From: an uncultured Anaerovibrio sp.
GTDB lineage: Bacteria > Bacillota > Negativicutes > Selenomonadales > Selenomonadaceae
Length of the DNA stretch: 25,548 bases
Assembly (NCBI GenBank): GCA_902785445.1
Contig: CACZYN010000004.1
Coordinates: forward strand, 1 to 25,548
Direction of reading: 5' to 3'
Part shown: positions 6,062 through 14,214 of the stretch, piece by piece
Position numbering within the stretch: position 1 is the first letter of the stretch
Layout: every line of letters starts with the position of its first letter
Position numbers and translations under genes: made by a program
Notes under the pieces: generated by a model
The model's database searches: none
What the model was told of the DNA's origin: nothing
What the model saw: the letters and a program-made list of their open reading frames with translations, nothing else

Positions 6062-7723
6062 TTGGATATTAAGGATACATTGCTGGCTGCTATTGAAGGT
6101 GCGGCCAAGTCCGCTATTGCTGATGGCGTTTTCCCAGAGGCGGAGCTTCCAAATATTATTTTGGAGGTACCACCCAAAAAGGAATTGGGGGATTTTGCCA
6201 CTAATTTTGCCATGCAGTCAGCCAAGGCGTTTCGTATGAATCCTCGGAAGATTGCGGAGGAAGTCACTGGACGCATTTCAGGAGATTGGTTGGACCGGGT
6301 GGAAATTGCCGGTCCGGGTTTCATTAATTTCTTTTTGAAAGCCAATGTCCTTTATGATGGCTTGGCAGCGATAATGCAGCGGGGAGAGAACTTCGGACAG
6401 CTTCCTAAGAAGGATATGAAGCCTATTCAGGTGGAATATGTCAGTGCCAATCCAACTGGTCCTTTGCATGTTGGTCATGGTCGCGGTGCTGCGGCGGGCA
6501 GTGCACTGGTTAATGTAATGCGAGCTGCTGGTTATCCTGTAACCAGTGAGTATTATATTAATGATGCCGGTAATCAGATTAATAATCTTGCTTTGTCAGT
6601 AAATCATCGGTATATGGAGCTGTTGGGCATGGCAGATGAGAGCACCTTCCCGGAAAATGGTTATCATGGGGCGGATATTATTGACACTGCTCAGCGTATC
6701 ATCAAAAAAGAAGGCGACAAGTACTTGAATATGTCCGAAGATGAGCGACTGGATATTTTCAAGGAGTTGGCTTTAAAGGAGAAGTTGGCTGCACTGAAGG
6801 AAGATTTGGCGGCATTTAACTGTGAATTTGATGTGTGGTACAGTGAGCGAACTCTCCATCCGGACAAGGTAAATGCCGCCATCAAAGTTCTGCAGGACAA
6901 CGGTAAGATTTACGAGGAAGGTGGAGCCCTTTGGTTGAAGTCCACCGAATACGGTGACGATAAGGATAGAGTGGTTATCCGTGATAATGGCCTGCCAACT
7001 TATTTGGCCGCAGATATTGCTTATCATAAGGATAAGTTTGAGCGGGGCTTCGGTAAGCTGATTAATATTTGGGGTGCTGACCATCATGGTTATATTTGCC
7101 GGGTAAAGGCGGCCATGAGTGCGTTAGGCTTTAATGCGGATAATTTGGATATATTATTGCTTCAGATGGTTCGCCTCCTGCGGGGTGGCGAGCTGGTGAA
7201 GCTTAGCAAGCGTACCGGTCAGACGGTAACATTGGCGGAGCTTATTGAGGAAGTGGGCACCGATGCGGCGCGTTATTTCTTTATTATGCGGTCCATGGAC
7301 AGCCAGCTGGACTTTGATTTGGATTTGGCCAAATCCAAAACCAATGAAAATCCGGTGTACTATATCCAGTATGCCCATGCCCGTATATGCAGTATTTTCC
7401 GTCAGGCCGAGGAAACTGGGCTTAAGGTTAGTGAGGGAGTAAATCTTTCCCTGCTGAAAGACGAAACTGAAATAGATATTATTAATAAATTGCAGGAGTA
7501 CGAGGAAGAAATTCAGCGGGCGGCAGCGGAGTATGCACCACAGCGTATTGCCCGGTATGCCTATGAGCTGGCTAGCAAGTTCCATAGCTTCTACAACCAA
7601 TGCCGTATTTTGGGCGTGGATGAGAATTTGGCTGAGGCCAGATTGGCTCTGGTTACCGTTACAGCTCACACCATTAAACATGCTCTTGGCATTTTGGGAG
7701 TATCTGCTCCGGAAAAGATGTAA
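6062..7723 (+). CDS. argS: arginyl-tRNA synthetase
   Basis: This 553-residue class I synthetase charges tRNA-Arg with arginine. The N-terminal Add-1 domain occupies about residues 1-110. The HIGH-type motif is in NPTGPLHVGHGRGAAAGS (HVGH at 136-139), and VKLSKRTG near 379-386 corresponds to the KMSKS loop. ADHHGYICRVKAAMSALG (339-356) is typical of ArgRS, and a helical DALR anticodon-binding domain closes the protein. The start is TTG 6062, with a perfect AGGAGG 8 bases upstream; a nearby TTG at 6057 is in another frame. Length is normal. It follows the ywiB-like gene by 31 bases and precedes rpoE by 49 bases, consistent with one operon. No T-box leader was seen. Confidence 0.97.
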   Translation: MDIKDTLLAAIEGAAKSAIADGVFPEAELPNIILEVPPKKELGDFATNFAMQSAKAFRMNPRKIAEEVTGRISGDWLDRVEIAGPGFINFFLKANVLYDGLAAIMQRGENFGQLPKKDMKPIQVEYVSANPTGPLHVGHGRGAAAGSALVNVMRAAGYPVTSEYYINDAGNQINNLALSVNHRYMELLGMADESTFPENGYHGADIIDTAQRIIKKEGDKYLNMSEDERLDIFKELALKEKLAALKEDLAAFNCEFDVWYSERTLHPDKVNAAIKVLQDNGKIYEEGGALWLKSTEYGDDKDRVVIRDNGLPTYLAADIAYHKDKFERGFGKLINIWGADHHGYICRVKAAMSALGFNADNLDILLLQMVRLLRGGELVKLSKRTGQTVTLAELIEEVGTDAARYFFIMRSMDSQLDFDLDLAKSKTNENPVYYIQYAHARICSIFRQAEETGLKVSEGVNLSLLKDETEIDIINKLQEYEEEIQRAAAEYAPQRIARYAYELASKFHSFYNQCRILGVDENLAEARLALVTVTAHTIKHALGILGVSAPEKM

Positions 7724-7772
7724 TAAGTTGGAAAAGTTAATTATAAATTTTAGTTTATCGGAGGCGTTTTAA

Positions 7773-8147
7773 GTGGATTATTTAAAGAGTACAGATGTTG
7801 AAGTCGCTGCGTATATTTTGGCTGAGCACAATGCTGATGTTGCCAATGTGGTGGATTCCTCCGCCTACGAGCCAATGTATTATAAAGACCTTATCCTTGA
7901 GGTTATTAAGCGCAAGAAGAAGCCAGTACAGTCCTTGCCAGAGGCTATTTCGGAAATTTACACCCAGATTAACATGGATAGTAGATTTACCTATAGAAAT
8001 GATGGCAAGTGGGGACTCACTGAGTGGTATCCGGTAGAGAAAAAGAGTTCTCGCGGTTCCCGCTCCATTTCCCGTGAGGCAGCTGCTTCCGAAAAGAAAA
8101 AAGCCAGCGATACCCACAAATTTGAGAGCATTCAGGAAAATGGCTGA
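7773..8147 (+). CDS. rpoE: RNA polymerase delta subunit (RpoE) with a short basic tail
   Basis: This 124-residue protein has an N-terminal HARE-HTH domain (about 4-86, including YKDLILEVIKRKKKPVQSLP and the closing KWGLTEWYP). In Bacillota, delta binds RNA polymerase and speeds promoter complex turnover and recycling. Gene order supports the call, since rpoE-pyrG is the Bacillus arrangement. The start is GTG 7773 with GGAGG upstream. The oddity is the C-terminus: the Bacillus subunit carries a long, strongly acidic disordered tail, whereas here about 37 residues remain and they are rich in Lys, Arg and Ser (EKKSSRGSRSISRE, EKKKAS). The nucleic-acid-displacing role tied to the acidic tail may therefore be missing or changed. 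Confidence 0.85.
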   Translation: MDYLKSTDVEVAAYILAEHNADVANVVDSSAYEPMYYKDLILEVIKRKKKPVQSLPEAISEIYTQINMDSRFTYRNDGKWGLTEWYPVEKKSSRGSRSISREAAASEKKKASDTHKFESIQENG

Positions 8148-8172
8148 TTATAGATTATAGGAGGATAATAAT

Positions 8173-9780
8173 ATGGCAAAGTATATTTTTGTCACCGGTG
8201 GTGTTGTATCTTCACTTGGTAAAGGTATCACTGCAGCTTCTTTGGGACGCCTTTTGAAAAATCGTGGTTATAATATTACCATTCAGAAGTTTGATCCGTA
8301 TATTAACATCGACCCAGGTACCATGAGCCCTTATCAGCATGGCGAAGTGTTCGTTACTGATGATGGTGCGGAAACTGACCTTGATCTTGGTCATTATGAG
8401 CGGTTTATAGATATTAATTTGACTAAGGGATCCAATATTACAGCTGGTAAGGTGTATTGGAATGTACTGAATAAAGAGCGTCGGGGCGATTATCTGGGCA
8501 AGACTGTTCAGGTTATTCCTCATATTACTAATGAAATCAAACAGCGTGTATATGACGTGGCGGCAGAAAGCGATGCTGATGTAGTCATTACTGAAATCGG
8601 CGGCACCGTTGGTGATATTGAATCTTTGCCATTTATGGAGGCTATCCGTCAGGTAAAGAAAGAAGTCGGCAAGAATGATGTTCTCTACATTCATGTAACT
8701 CTGGTTCCATATATTTCAGCTGCCGGAGAATTGAAAACTAAGCCAACCCAGCATAGTGTTAAGGAGCTTAGAGGTATTGGTATTCAGCCAGATATTTTGG
8801 TATGCCGTACAGAGCATCCTTTGACTGATGAAATGAAGGCCAAGCTGGCTATGTTCTGCGACGTGGACAAGGAAGCAGTTATTGAGAATCGGACTGCCTC
8901 CACTATTTATGAAGTTCCTCTGATGATGCAGGCAGAAGGCTTAGACCGTATTGCCATGGAAAAACTGAATATGGATTATGTTCCAGTGAATATGGATAGC
9001 TGGGAGCAGATGGTTCATAAGATTAATAATCCTAAGAAGCGGGTTAAGATTGCTGTTGTTGGAAAATATGTTGAACTGCCTGATGCGTACATTTCTGTTA
9101 CCGAGGCACTTCATCATGCAGGTATTACCAATGAGGCAGATGTAAAAATTCATTGGGTTAATGCTGAGGAATTGGAAAATACCAAGAACCCAGATTTGGA
9201 TGAAGTATTTGCTGGTTGCAAAGGTATTTTGGTTCCAGGTGGCTTTGGCGATCGGGGCGTTGAAGGAAAAATCATGTCCATTCAGTATGCCCGGGAAAAT
9301 AAACTGCCATTCCTTGGCCTGTGCCTTGGTATGCAGTGTGCAGTTATCGAGTTTGCCCGTCACGTATGCGGTATGAACGATGCCCACAGTTCTGAGTTCT
9401 GCCAGGAGACCACCCATCCGGTAATCGACCTTATGGAATCCCAGGTAGACGTGGAAGATAAGGGCGGTACCATGCGTCTTGGCGCATATCCTTGCAAAAT
9501 TCAGCCTGGTACCAAGACTGAGGCGGCTTATGGCACTTTGGAAATCAGCGAGCGTCACCGTCATCGTTATGAGTTCAACAACAAGTATCGTCAGGAGCTT
9601 AAGGATGCTGGTTTGGTTATTGCCGGTACTCTTCCTGATGACAGCCTTGTGGAAATCGTTGAGGTTAAGGATCATCCTTGGTTTGTGGCTTCCCAGTTCC
9701 ATCCAGAGCTTAAGTCTAGACCAAACAACCCACATCCATTGTTCCGTGATTTTGTAACGGCAGCTTTGGAAGTGAAATAA
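8173..9780 (+). CDS. pyrG: CTP synthase
   Basis: This 535-residue enzyme makes CTP from UTP, ATP and glutamine, the last step of pyrimidine nucleotide synthesis. The synthase domain starts YIFVTGGVVSSLGKGITAAS (4-23), with metal/ATP residues in FDPYINIDPGTMSPYQHGE (40-58) and EIGGTVGDIES (141-151). The C-terminal class I glutamine amidotransferase domain has Cys384 in GLCLGMQ, and His510 and Glu512 in SQFHPEL, completing the triad. Length is normal. ATG 8173 follows AGGAGG. It is the last gene of the operon and is followed by a strong terminator. The leader before pyrG is only 25 bases, so the Bacillus-type CTP-sensing pyrG attenuator is absent here. Confidence 0.98.
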   Translation: MAKYIFVTGGVVSSLGKGITAASLGRLLKNRGYNITIQKFDPYINIDPGTMSPYQHGEVFVTDDGAETDLDLGHYERFIDINLTKGSNITAGKVYWNVLNKERRGDYLGKTVQVIPHITNEIKQRVYDVAAESDADVVITEIGGTVGDIESLPFMEAIRQVKKEVGKNDVLYIHVTLVPYISAAGELKTKPTQHSVKELRGIGIQPDILVCRTEHPLTDEMKAKLAMFCDVDKEAVIENRTASTIYEVPLMMQAEGLDRIAMEKLNMDYVPVNMDSWEQMVHKINNPKKRVKIAVVGKYVELPDAYISVTEALHHAGITNEADVKIHWVNAEELENTKNPDLDEVFAGCKGILVPGGFGDRGVEGKIMSIQYARENKLPFLGLCLGMQCAVIEFARHVCGMNDAHSSEFCQETTHPVIDLMESQVDVEDKGGTMRLGAYPCKIQPGTKTEAAYGTLEISERHRHRYEFNNKYRQELKDAGLVIAGTLPDDSLVEIVEVKDHPWFVASQFHPELKSRPNNPHPLFRDFVTAALEVK

Positions 9781-9790
9781 TGCTTTGACC

Positions 9791-9822
9791 AAAGGACACA
9801 GTTTAAGACTGTGTCCTTTTTT
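9791..9822 (+). terminator. Rho-independent terminator after pyrG
   Basis: A perfect 12-bp stem (9791-9802 with 9808-9819) with a 5-base loop ends in a run of Ts. Confidence 0.92.
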
Positions 9823-9835
9823 ATATGGAAGTTTT

Positions 9836-9965
9836 ATTTTTCTTTTCTTTTTCAAAAGAAAAATTTGAACAACTGCGTTATGTCGCTACTTGTTTGTTAT
9901 CGACGAAACGCTAAATGGAAGATTTTTCTTTTTCAAAAGAAAAATTTGAACAACTGCGTTATAAT
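9836..9965 (+). repeat. modular intergenic repeat, copy C (double unit, upstream of sfsA)
   Basis: Two copies of a unit of about 45 bases (TTTTTCTTT...AAAAGAAAAATTTGAACAACTGCGTTAT) lie in tandem. They are joined by a linker containing TGTTATCGACGAAACGCTAAATGGAAG. The first unit ends GCGTTATGTCG and the second ends GCGTTATAAT. Copy B matches it almost throughout in the other orientation, and copy A matches the second unit. The terminal TATAAT (9960-9965) lies 34 bases before the chosen sfsA start. Confidence 0.88.
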
Positions 9966-9999
9966 CATATTGTGACAGAAAATAATGGGGGCGAAGTGC

Positions 10000-10680
10000 A
10001 TGCGATATGAGAAAGTTATTTGGGCTAAGTTTATAGAACGCCCCAATCGGTTTATTGCCCAGGTGGATTTGGCTGGTGCAGTAGAGACGGTCCATGTGAA
10101 AAATACCGGTCGGTGTAAGGAACTTTTACTGCCAGGGGTGGATGTGGTGCTCTCTGTGGCGGACAATCCCCAGCGGAAGACCAAATATGACTTAATAGGG
10201 GTAAAGAAAGCTGGCCTGGGACTGATTAACATTGACAGTCAGGCTCCGAATAAAATTGTGGGGGAGTGGCTGGAAAACCAAGGCTTTGACTACATAAAAC
10301 CTGAATATAAATATGGTTTATCACGCATTGATTTCTACATGGAACGCCAGAAGCAGAAATATTTATTGGAAGTAAAGGGCTGTACTTTGGAGAAGAAGGG
10401 CATAGGATATTTTCCAGATGCGCCTACAGAGCGGGGAATCAAGCATATTCAGGAGCTTATAAAGGCCCGGCAGGAGGGCTATTGGGCGGGCATAGCCTTC
10501 GTTATTCAAATGCCCAAGGTTACCGAGGTCAGGCCCAATGTTGAAACTCACCCGGCCTTTGGTGAGGCCATGGAGCAGGCCCAAGAAGCTGGCGTTAAGG
10601 TGTTAACTCTGGGCTGTAGGATAAAAGCCGATGAATTGTTGGTAGATTTCCAACGTGTACAGGGAAATTTTTCATTTTAA
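10000..10680 (+). CDS. sfsA: SfsA family DNA/RNA nuclease
   Basis: This 226-residue protein belongs to the sugar fermentation stimulation protein A family, proposed to be a nucleic-acid-binding nuclease. The N-terminal OB-like part has RPNRFIAQVDL and HVKNTGRCKELLLPG (32-46), the family signature. The PD-(D/E)XK-like core shows Asp111 (SRIDFYM) and Glu124-x-Lys126 (LLEVKG), then FPDAPTERGIKHI. Length matches the family (about 230). Two in-frame ATGs exist, at 9985 and 10000. I chose 10000 because GGGGGCG lies 6 bases before it and family proteins start close to the first strand. It appears to be monocistronic, and repeat copy C lies just upstream. The cellular role is not well settled even in E. 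coli. Confidence 0.93.
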   Translation: MRYEKVIWAKFIERPNRFIAQVDLAGAVETVHVKNTGRCKELLLPGVDVVLSVADNPQRKTKYDLIGVKKAGLGLINIDSQAPNKIVGEWLENQGFDYIKPEYKYGLSRIDFYMERQKQKYLLEVKGCTLEKKGIGYFPDAPTERGIKHIQELIKARQEGYWAGIAFVIQMPKVTEVRPNVETHPAFGEAMEQAQEAGVKVLTLGCRIKADELLVDFQRVQGNFSF

Positions 10681-10756
10681 TTCTTTTCTAATTAGTCTTT
10701 AATTGGATTATAGTTGAAGCGGTCTATATTAGTAGCAACAAATCAAGTAAACAGAG

Positions 10757-10785
10757 TTGACAGTATAAAGGACCGCAAATAATAA
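10757..10785 (+). promoter_or_regulatory. probable promoter of the exported-protein operon
   Basis: A perfect -35 TTGACA (10757-10762), a 17-base spacer and a weak -10 TAATAA (10780-10785) precede the first gene by about 28 bases. An alternative -10 AATAAT would give a spacer of 15. Confidence 0.5.
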
Positions 10786-10813
10786 GCATTGCAAAAAGCG
10801 GAGGGGATCGGCG

Positions 10814-11995
10814 GTGATTAGGCGGATTGGCGAACTACTGGTGGCAGTGATGATAATACTGTCAACGGGAACTGCGCTGGCGGCCAAGCCGGTGGTATAT
10901 TTACAGCCTATATGCACATATAACAGTTCCATCAACAACATTCAACTGGATAATACGGACAGACGCGAGCTGGACCGAATGATAAAGGATAAGCTGACTC
11001 GCATGGCAAAGGATGGCGACTTGCCCTACGAATTAAGGGAAATAACCGCCACAGAGCATCACAGCTCCAATGAACATCAGGTGGCAGAGGACAAAATATT
11101 CTTGTATCCAACCCTTATGGTGAGTACCTCCATTGATACCGCCAACAATAATACCTTGGAAACAGCCTACACTTCCACGGTGATAGCAGGGATTTCCCTA
11201 CTGTTCTGCATGCCAGAGGAGAATCTGGACTATGCCAAAGTAGGTAGTGAGGGCAATACGGTAAGCCTGCGACTATTGGGGATTGTACCCTTGGTAGATG
11301 CTGAAACGATCGGCCTGCCAACCTTTGATGCCAAAACTAATAAATGGCATAACGTGCGTAGTGAAGCAATTTCCAACAGTGAGAAGACCCGTAAGGTAAT
11401 GTCACTGGTGCGAAATATGTTAAAAGAGGATATAAGTTTTTCCAACATTAAAGGAAATCTCAAGGATGATAAAGCCAAATTGGGAATGGAAACCTACCAG
11501 GTAGTGAATGTGGGAATGTCATCCAAGATGGCCCAGGAAATGTTTTCGGGGCGGCAAGGTGAAGAGCTCAAATTCTTAGTAGGATACTATTACACCGCTG
11601 CTTATCAAAAAAAGACCAAGCGGGTAGTGTATCCGCCAGCTGTAAGGGATAATCGCCTGGCAGATAAAATGGTGGATGCGGCCTATAAAATCAGCTTGGA
11701 CAGTGTTAATGGTCGGGTGGATGTGTCCATGTCCAACCCGAAACACCCGATAAAACTGGATATTTCCGGAATGGCTAACGATACAGTGGAGTCCGGGGGA
11801 AATGTGTATACCTTCCTCCACAAGGTGTGGCTGGCCAAAAGCCCCGTAGAGGGCAGCGAAAAGGCGGAGCTCAGCCGCCTGAATGAAAGAACAGTAAAGC
11901 TTCCGGAGGGAGTAACTACGGATTATGATGATAAAATGGTTTACAGTGCTCTGCTGATGGGGTTGGCCCAGGAGCTGGGCAGCCAAAAACTCTAG
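10814..11995 (+). CDS. exported protein of unknown function, first gene of a four-gene operon
   Basis: This 393-residue protein has a signal peptide (positive MIRRIG, hydrophobic core 8-19, likely cleavage after ALA at about residue 23), so it is probably periplasmic or surface-associated. I do not recognise the mature part. It contains a hydrophobic stretch (TSTVIAGISLLFCM near 126-139) and a C-terminal half of alternating strands. GTG 10814 is used, with GGAGGGG 7 bases upstream. The next gene starts 21 bases after its stop. The downstream genes share FlgT_N/LPP20-like domains; this one shows no clear match to them by eye, but the shared transcript and shared export suggest a common task at the envelope. 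Confidence 0.8.
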   Translation: MIRRIGELLVAVMIILSTGTALAAKPVVYLQPICTYNSSINNIQLDNTDRRELDRMIKDKLTRMAKDGDLPYELREITATEHHSSNEHQVAEDKIFLYPTLMVSTSIDTANNNTLETAYTSTVIAGISLLFCMPEENLDYAKVGSEGNTVSLRLLGIVPLVDAETIGLPTFDAKTNKWHNVRSEAISNSEKTRKVMSLVRNMLKEDISFSNIKGNLKDDKAKLGMETYQVVNVGMSSKMAQEMFSGRQGEELKFLVGYYYTAAYQKKTKRVVYPPAVRDNRLADKMVDAAYKISLDSVNGRVDVSMSNPKHPIKLDISGMANDTVESGGNVYTFLHKVWLAKSPVEGSEKAELSRLNERTVKLPEGVTTDYDDKMVYSALLMGLAQELGSQKL

Positions 11996-12016
11996 ATTTG
12001 CAGTACAGGAAATGGG

Positions 12017-13186
12017 ATGATAGGAATGATGAAGGTGACAAGGAAAAAATGGATTATTCCTATAATACTGGCGGGCGTGGTTTCCTTAGGTGGTTTGACC
12101 GTTAATACAGGTATTTGTGCCGCCGAAGTTGTGGAGGGAGCTGCTCCTTACGAGGGAGATTATGAAAAATCCCGCAATGAGGCCCTAAGGGATGCAATGC
12201 GAACCCTGTTGGAAGAAAAGGTAGGCATGTATGTCCGCAGTAATACCGAAGTGGATATGGGCGTGGTGGTATCCGACAAAATTGCCTCCCGGTCCACCGG
12301 TTATGTAAAGATAAAATCCATAATTTCGGAAGGGGTTCAAGGTGGAATATTCGTCATCAAGGCGGATTTGGAAGCAGATGACACCAACATCGAGACCAAA
12401 TACAAGGATGATGTGGCCAAGGCTATGGCTGCTGCCTTAGAACCACGGGTAGCCAATGTGGCAGTTGTAGGCTATGGACTGGATGGCCAGGTTCAACGGG
12501 ATGAACGGGCCGTAAATATTGTGAGTCAATACCTAAGCGACATGGGAATTCAGACAGTGGTAAACGATAATGTTGCTCAGCTATTAGCTCACAATCCAAA
12601 TCCTTTGCCAGCTGATCTGCGGCAGATGGCCCGTAGGGATAGCGATAATAACGCCAATTCGGTTCTGTCAGGAACCCTAAGGGATATAAGTGTTCACAAA
12701 GATTCCAGCGGTTATTATCAAAGCGAAGTTGAAGGCAGTTTCTCTTTGGTGGGAATACAAAATGGCTATTCCCAAACCTATGTGGAACGCTTTGCCGGGG
12801 TCGGTAAAACACCGGAAGCTGCTTTGTTCGCCGCCAGACGGGTGGCTGCAGCCCAGGCTACAGAAAATTTGGCCCGCTCCACCTTAAAGACTATGCAGTT
12901 TGAAAATCGGGGGGGAGTAAACAACCTGAATACGTCAGTGGAAATCCAAGGAATAACCGATCGGGCTGCGCATAGTAACTTCTTTAACAATCTGTTGGAG
13001 GGAGCCCATTGCCGAATTACTCGGACCGGATTTGCTCCGGATGGAGCCTATAAAATCAAGATAATCGCCAGCGGCTGGGACAGCTTGTATGAGCTGACTC
13101 AGGAAATTATCCAGGCAGCCGCTGACAATGGCATAACCTTAATTCCTTTGGAAAGTACCAGTAAAATTATTCTTCAGGTTCAATGA
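12017..13186 (+). CDS. exported FlgT-like protein
   Basis: This 389-residue protein has a signal-peptide-like N-terminus (basic MKVTRKK, hydrophobic 13-30, probable cleavage near GICAAE). Residues about 42-125 look like a FlgT_N/LPP20-type domain: a helix ending ALRDAMRTLLEEKVGMYVRS, then KIKSIISEGVQGGIFVIKADL. A middle region (143-290) starts VANVAVVGYGLDG and includes NSVLSGTLRDISV and PEAALFAARRVAA, similar in plan to the FlgT_M/CsgG-like fold. A last segment (about 305-389) forms another small alpha/beta unit. FlgT belongs to the Vibrio flagellar H ring, but many proteins with this domain are unrelated to flagella, so no function is assigned. Start sites at 12017, 12026 and 12029 are all possible; 12017 is used because AGGAA lies 5 bases upstream. 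Confidence 0.8.
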   Translation: MIGMMKVTRKKWIIPIILAGVVSLGGLTVNTGICAAEVVEGAAPYEGDYEKSRNEALRDAMRTLLEEKVGMYVRSNTEVDMGVVVSDKIASRSTGYVKIKSIISEGVQGGIFVIKADLEADDTNIETKYKDDVAKAMAAALEPRVANVAVVGYGLDGQVQRDERAVNIVSQYLSDMGIQTVVNDNVAQLLAHNPNPLPADLRQMARRDSDNNANSVLSGTLRDISVHKDSSGYYQSEVEGSFSLVGIQNGYSQTYVERFAGVGKTPEAALFAARRVAAAQATENLARSTLKTMQFENRGGVNNLNTSVEIQGITDRAAHSNFFNNLLEGAHCRITRTGFAPDGAYKIKIIASGWDSLYELTQEIIQAAADNGITLIPLESTSKIILQVQ

Positions 13187-13216
13187 TGAGGGAAAGGTAA
13201 TGGAGGGAGTGAGGTT

Positions 13217-14119
13217 ATGATACAAGCAATAAAGGCCTTGACAGTATGGATGCTGATGCTTTGTTTGGCAATTTGCTTAGGTGCTAAGGCTGAAGCAGCC
13301 GATGAGATAATCATAGTTAAGGTCAGCGGAACAGCGGTGGCTGGTCAAGAGGCCAAAGCTATTGAGGATGCCAAGAAACGGGCGGTGTTCAAAGTATTTT
13401 CCCATGACACCCGGGCAGAGAATGATCCCAATAGTGCCTTTGCCCAGATGATGAACAGGTACAATGATTATGTGGATAGCTGCAAGGTGGTGAAAAAAAG
13501 CACCAGCGGCAACCAGCTTATGGTGATAGCCGAGGTGGCCGTAAGAGATAAAAAGCTGCATGTGGATTTTCAGGAGCTGGTAGCCCAAAGAAAGGAAAAA
13601 AATGATGATATGACTGCCAATATCGTTATTCGGGCGGTAAATACTTCTGATAATCAAGGCTATGGCGACAGCTTGGAACAGGCCTTTAATCATCGATTTG
13701 GGATGCAGGGCTTCCAAGTGGAACAGGACGAGGATTTGTTGCCGGCCAAGCAACGGTTTTTGACCGGAGATTATAACAGCTATATCCAGTCCATGTGGAC
13801 CTTGCTGGATAACAACACCATAATGGTAAATTATGCTATTGTTGGTGAAGCCAAAATCCTGGGGATTATGGCTAACCCCGCCGGAAAGGGCTATATGGCC
13901 CGGGCTGGGGTAAAAATACAGGCCTATGACTGTAGGCGGAAGACCATCGTAGGTGAGTTTAAGGAAAGCTACGAAATGCTGGCCGAGACCCAACAAGAGG
14001 CTGAGCGGCTGGTCCTGACCAAGGCAGGACTAGATTCAGCCGAAAAGGTGGCCAGAGATACAATAAATTATTGGATAAAATTAGCCCACCCAAGTGGTGG
14101 AGAAAATGAAGGTTTATAG
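13217..14119 (+). CDS. exported protein with FlgT_N-like N-terminal domain
   Basis: This 300-residue protein has a clear signal peptide (hydrophobic 7-22, cleavage after AEA at about 27). Residues 29-120 repeat the pattern of the neighbouring genes: IIIVKVSGTA, then an Ala-rich helix AIEDAKKRAVFKVFS, a spacer rich in Asn and Asp, then KVVKKSTSGNQLMVIAEVAVR. Residues 133-290 form a second alpha/beta domain with IMVNYAIVGEAKILG, ARAGVKIQAYDCRRKTIVGEF and an Ala/Glu-rich final helix, resembling the FlgT_M/CsgG/LpoB type of periplasmic domain. GGAGG lies 8 bases before ATG 13217. It starts 30 bases after the preceding stop and is followed by a three-hairpin repeat. Function unknown. Confidence 0.8.
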   Translation: MIQAIKALTVWMLMLCLAICLGAKAEAADEIIIVKVSGTAVAGQEAKAIEDAKKRAVFKVFSHDTRAENDPNSAFAQMMNRYNDYVDSCKVVKKSTSGNQLMVIAEVAVRDKKLHVDFQELVAQRKEKNDDMTANIVIRAVNTSDNQGYGDSLEQAFNHRFGMQGFQVEQDEDLLPAKQRFLTGDYNSYIQSMWTLLDNNTIMVNYAIVGEAKILGIMANPAGKGYMARAGVKIQAYDCRRKTIVGEFKESYEMLAETQQEAERLVLTKAGLDSAEKVARDTINYWIKLAHPSGGENEGL

Positions 14120-14188
14120 GAGCGAAGCTCCACAACAAATTTTTGCCTTCCCCTATGGGGAAGGTGTCAACGAAGTTGACGGATGAGG
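14119..14188 (+). repeat. three tandem triloop hairpins (REP-like intergenic repeat)
   Basis: Three perfect stems with 3-base loops lie in 62 bases: GGAGC-GAA-GCTCC (14119-14131), CCTTCCCC-TAT-GGGGAAGG (14146-14164) and GTCAAC-GAA-GTTGAC (14166-14180). GGATGAGG follows. The first uses the last base of the preceding stop codon. Similar AGCGAAGCTCC/CCCCTATGGGG/GACGGATGAGG strings are, from memory, scattered in many Bacillota genomes as palindromic repeats. Placed inside the operon, it could slow or partly stop transcription or protect mRNA ends. Confidence 0.75.
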
Positions 14189-14214
14189 TAAATATAAACG
14201 AGGAGGAATTTATC

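Noticed and set aside
8941..9855. 304-residue minus-strand ORF
   Set aside because: It is a shadow of pyrG with no ribosome binding site; it also begins in the pyrG terminator region.
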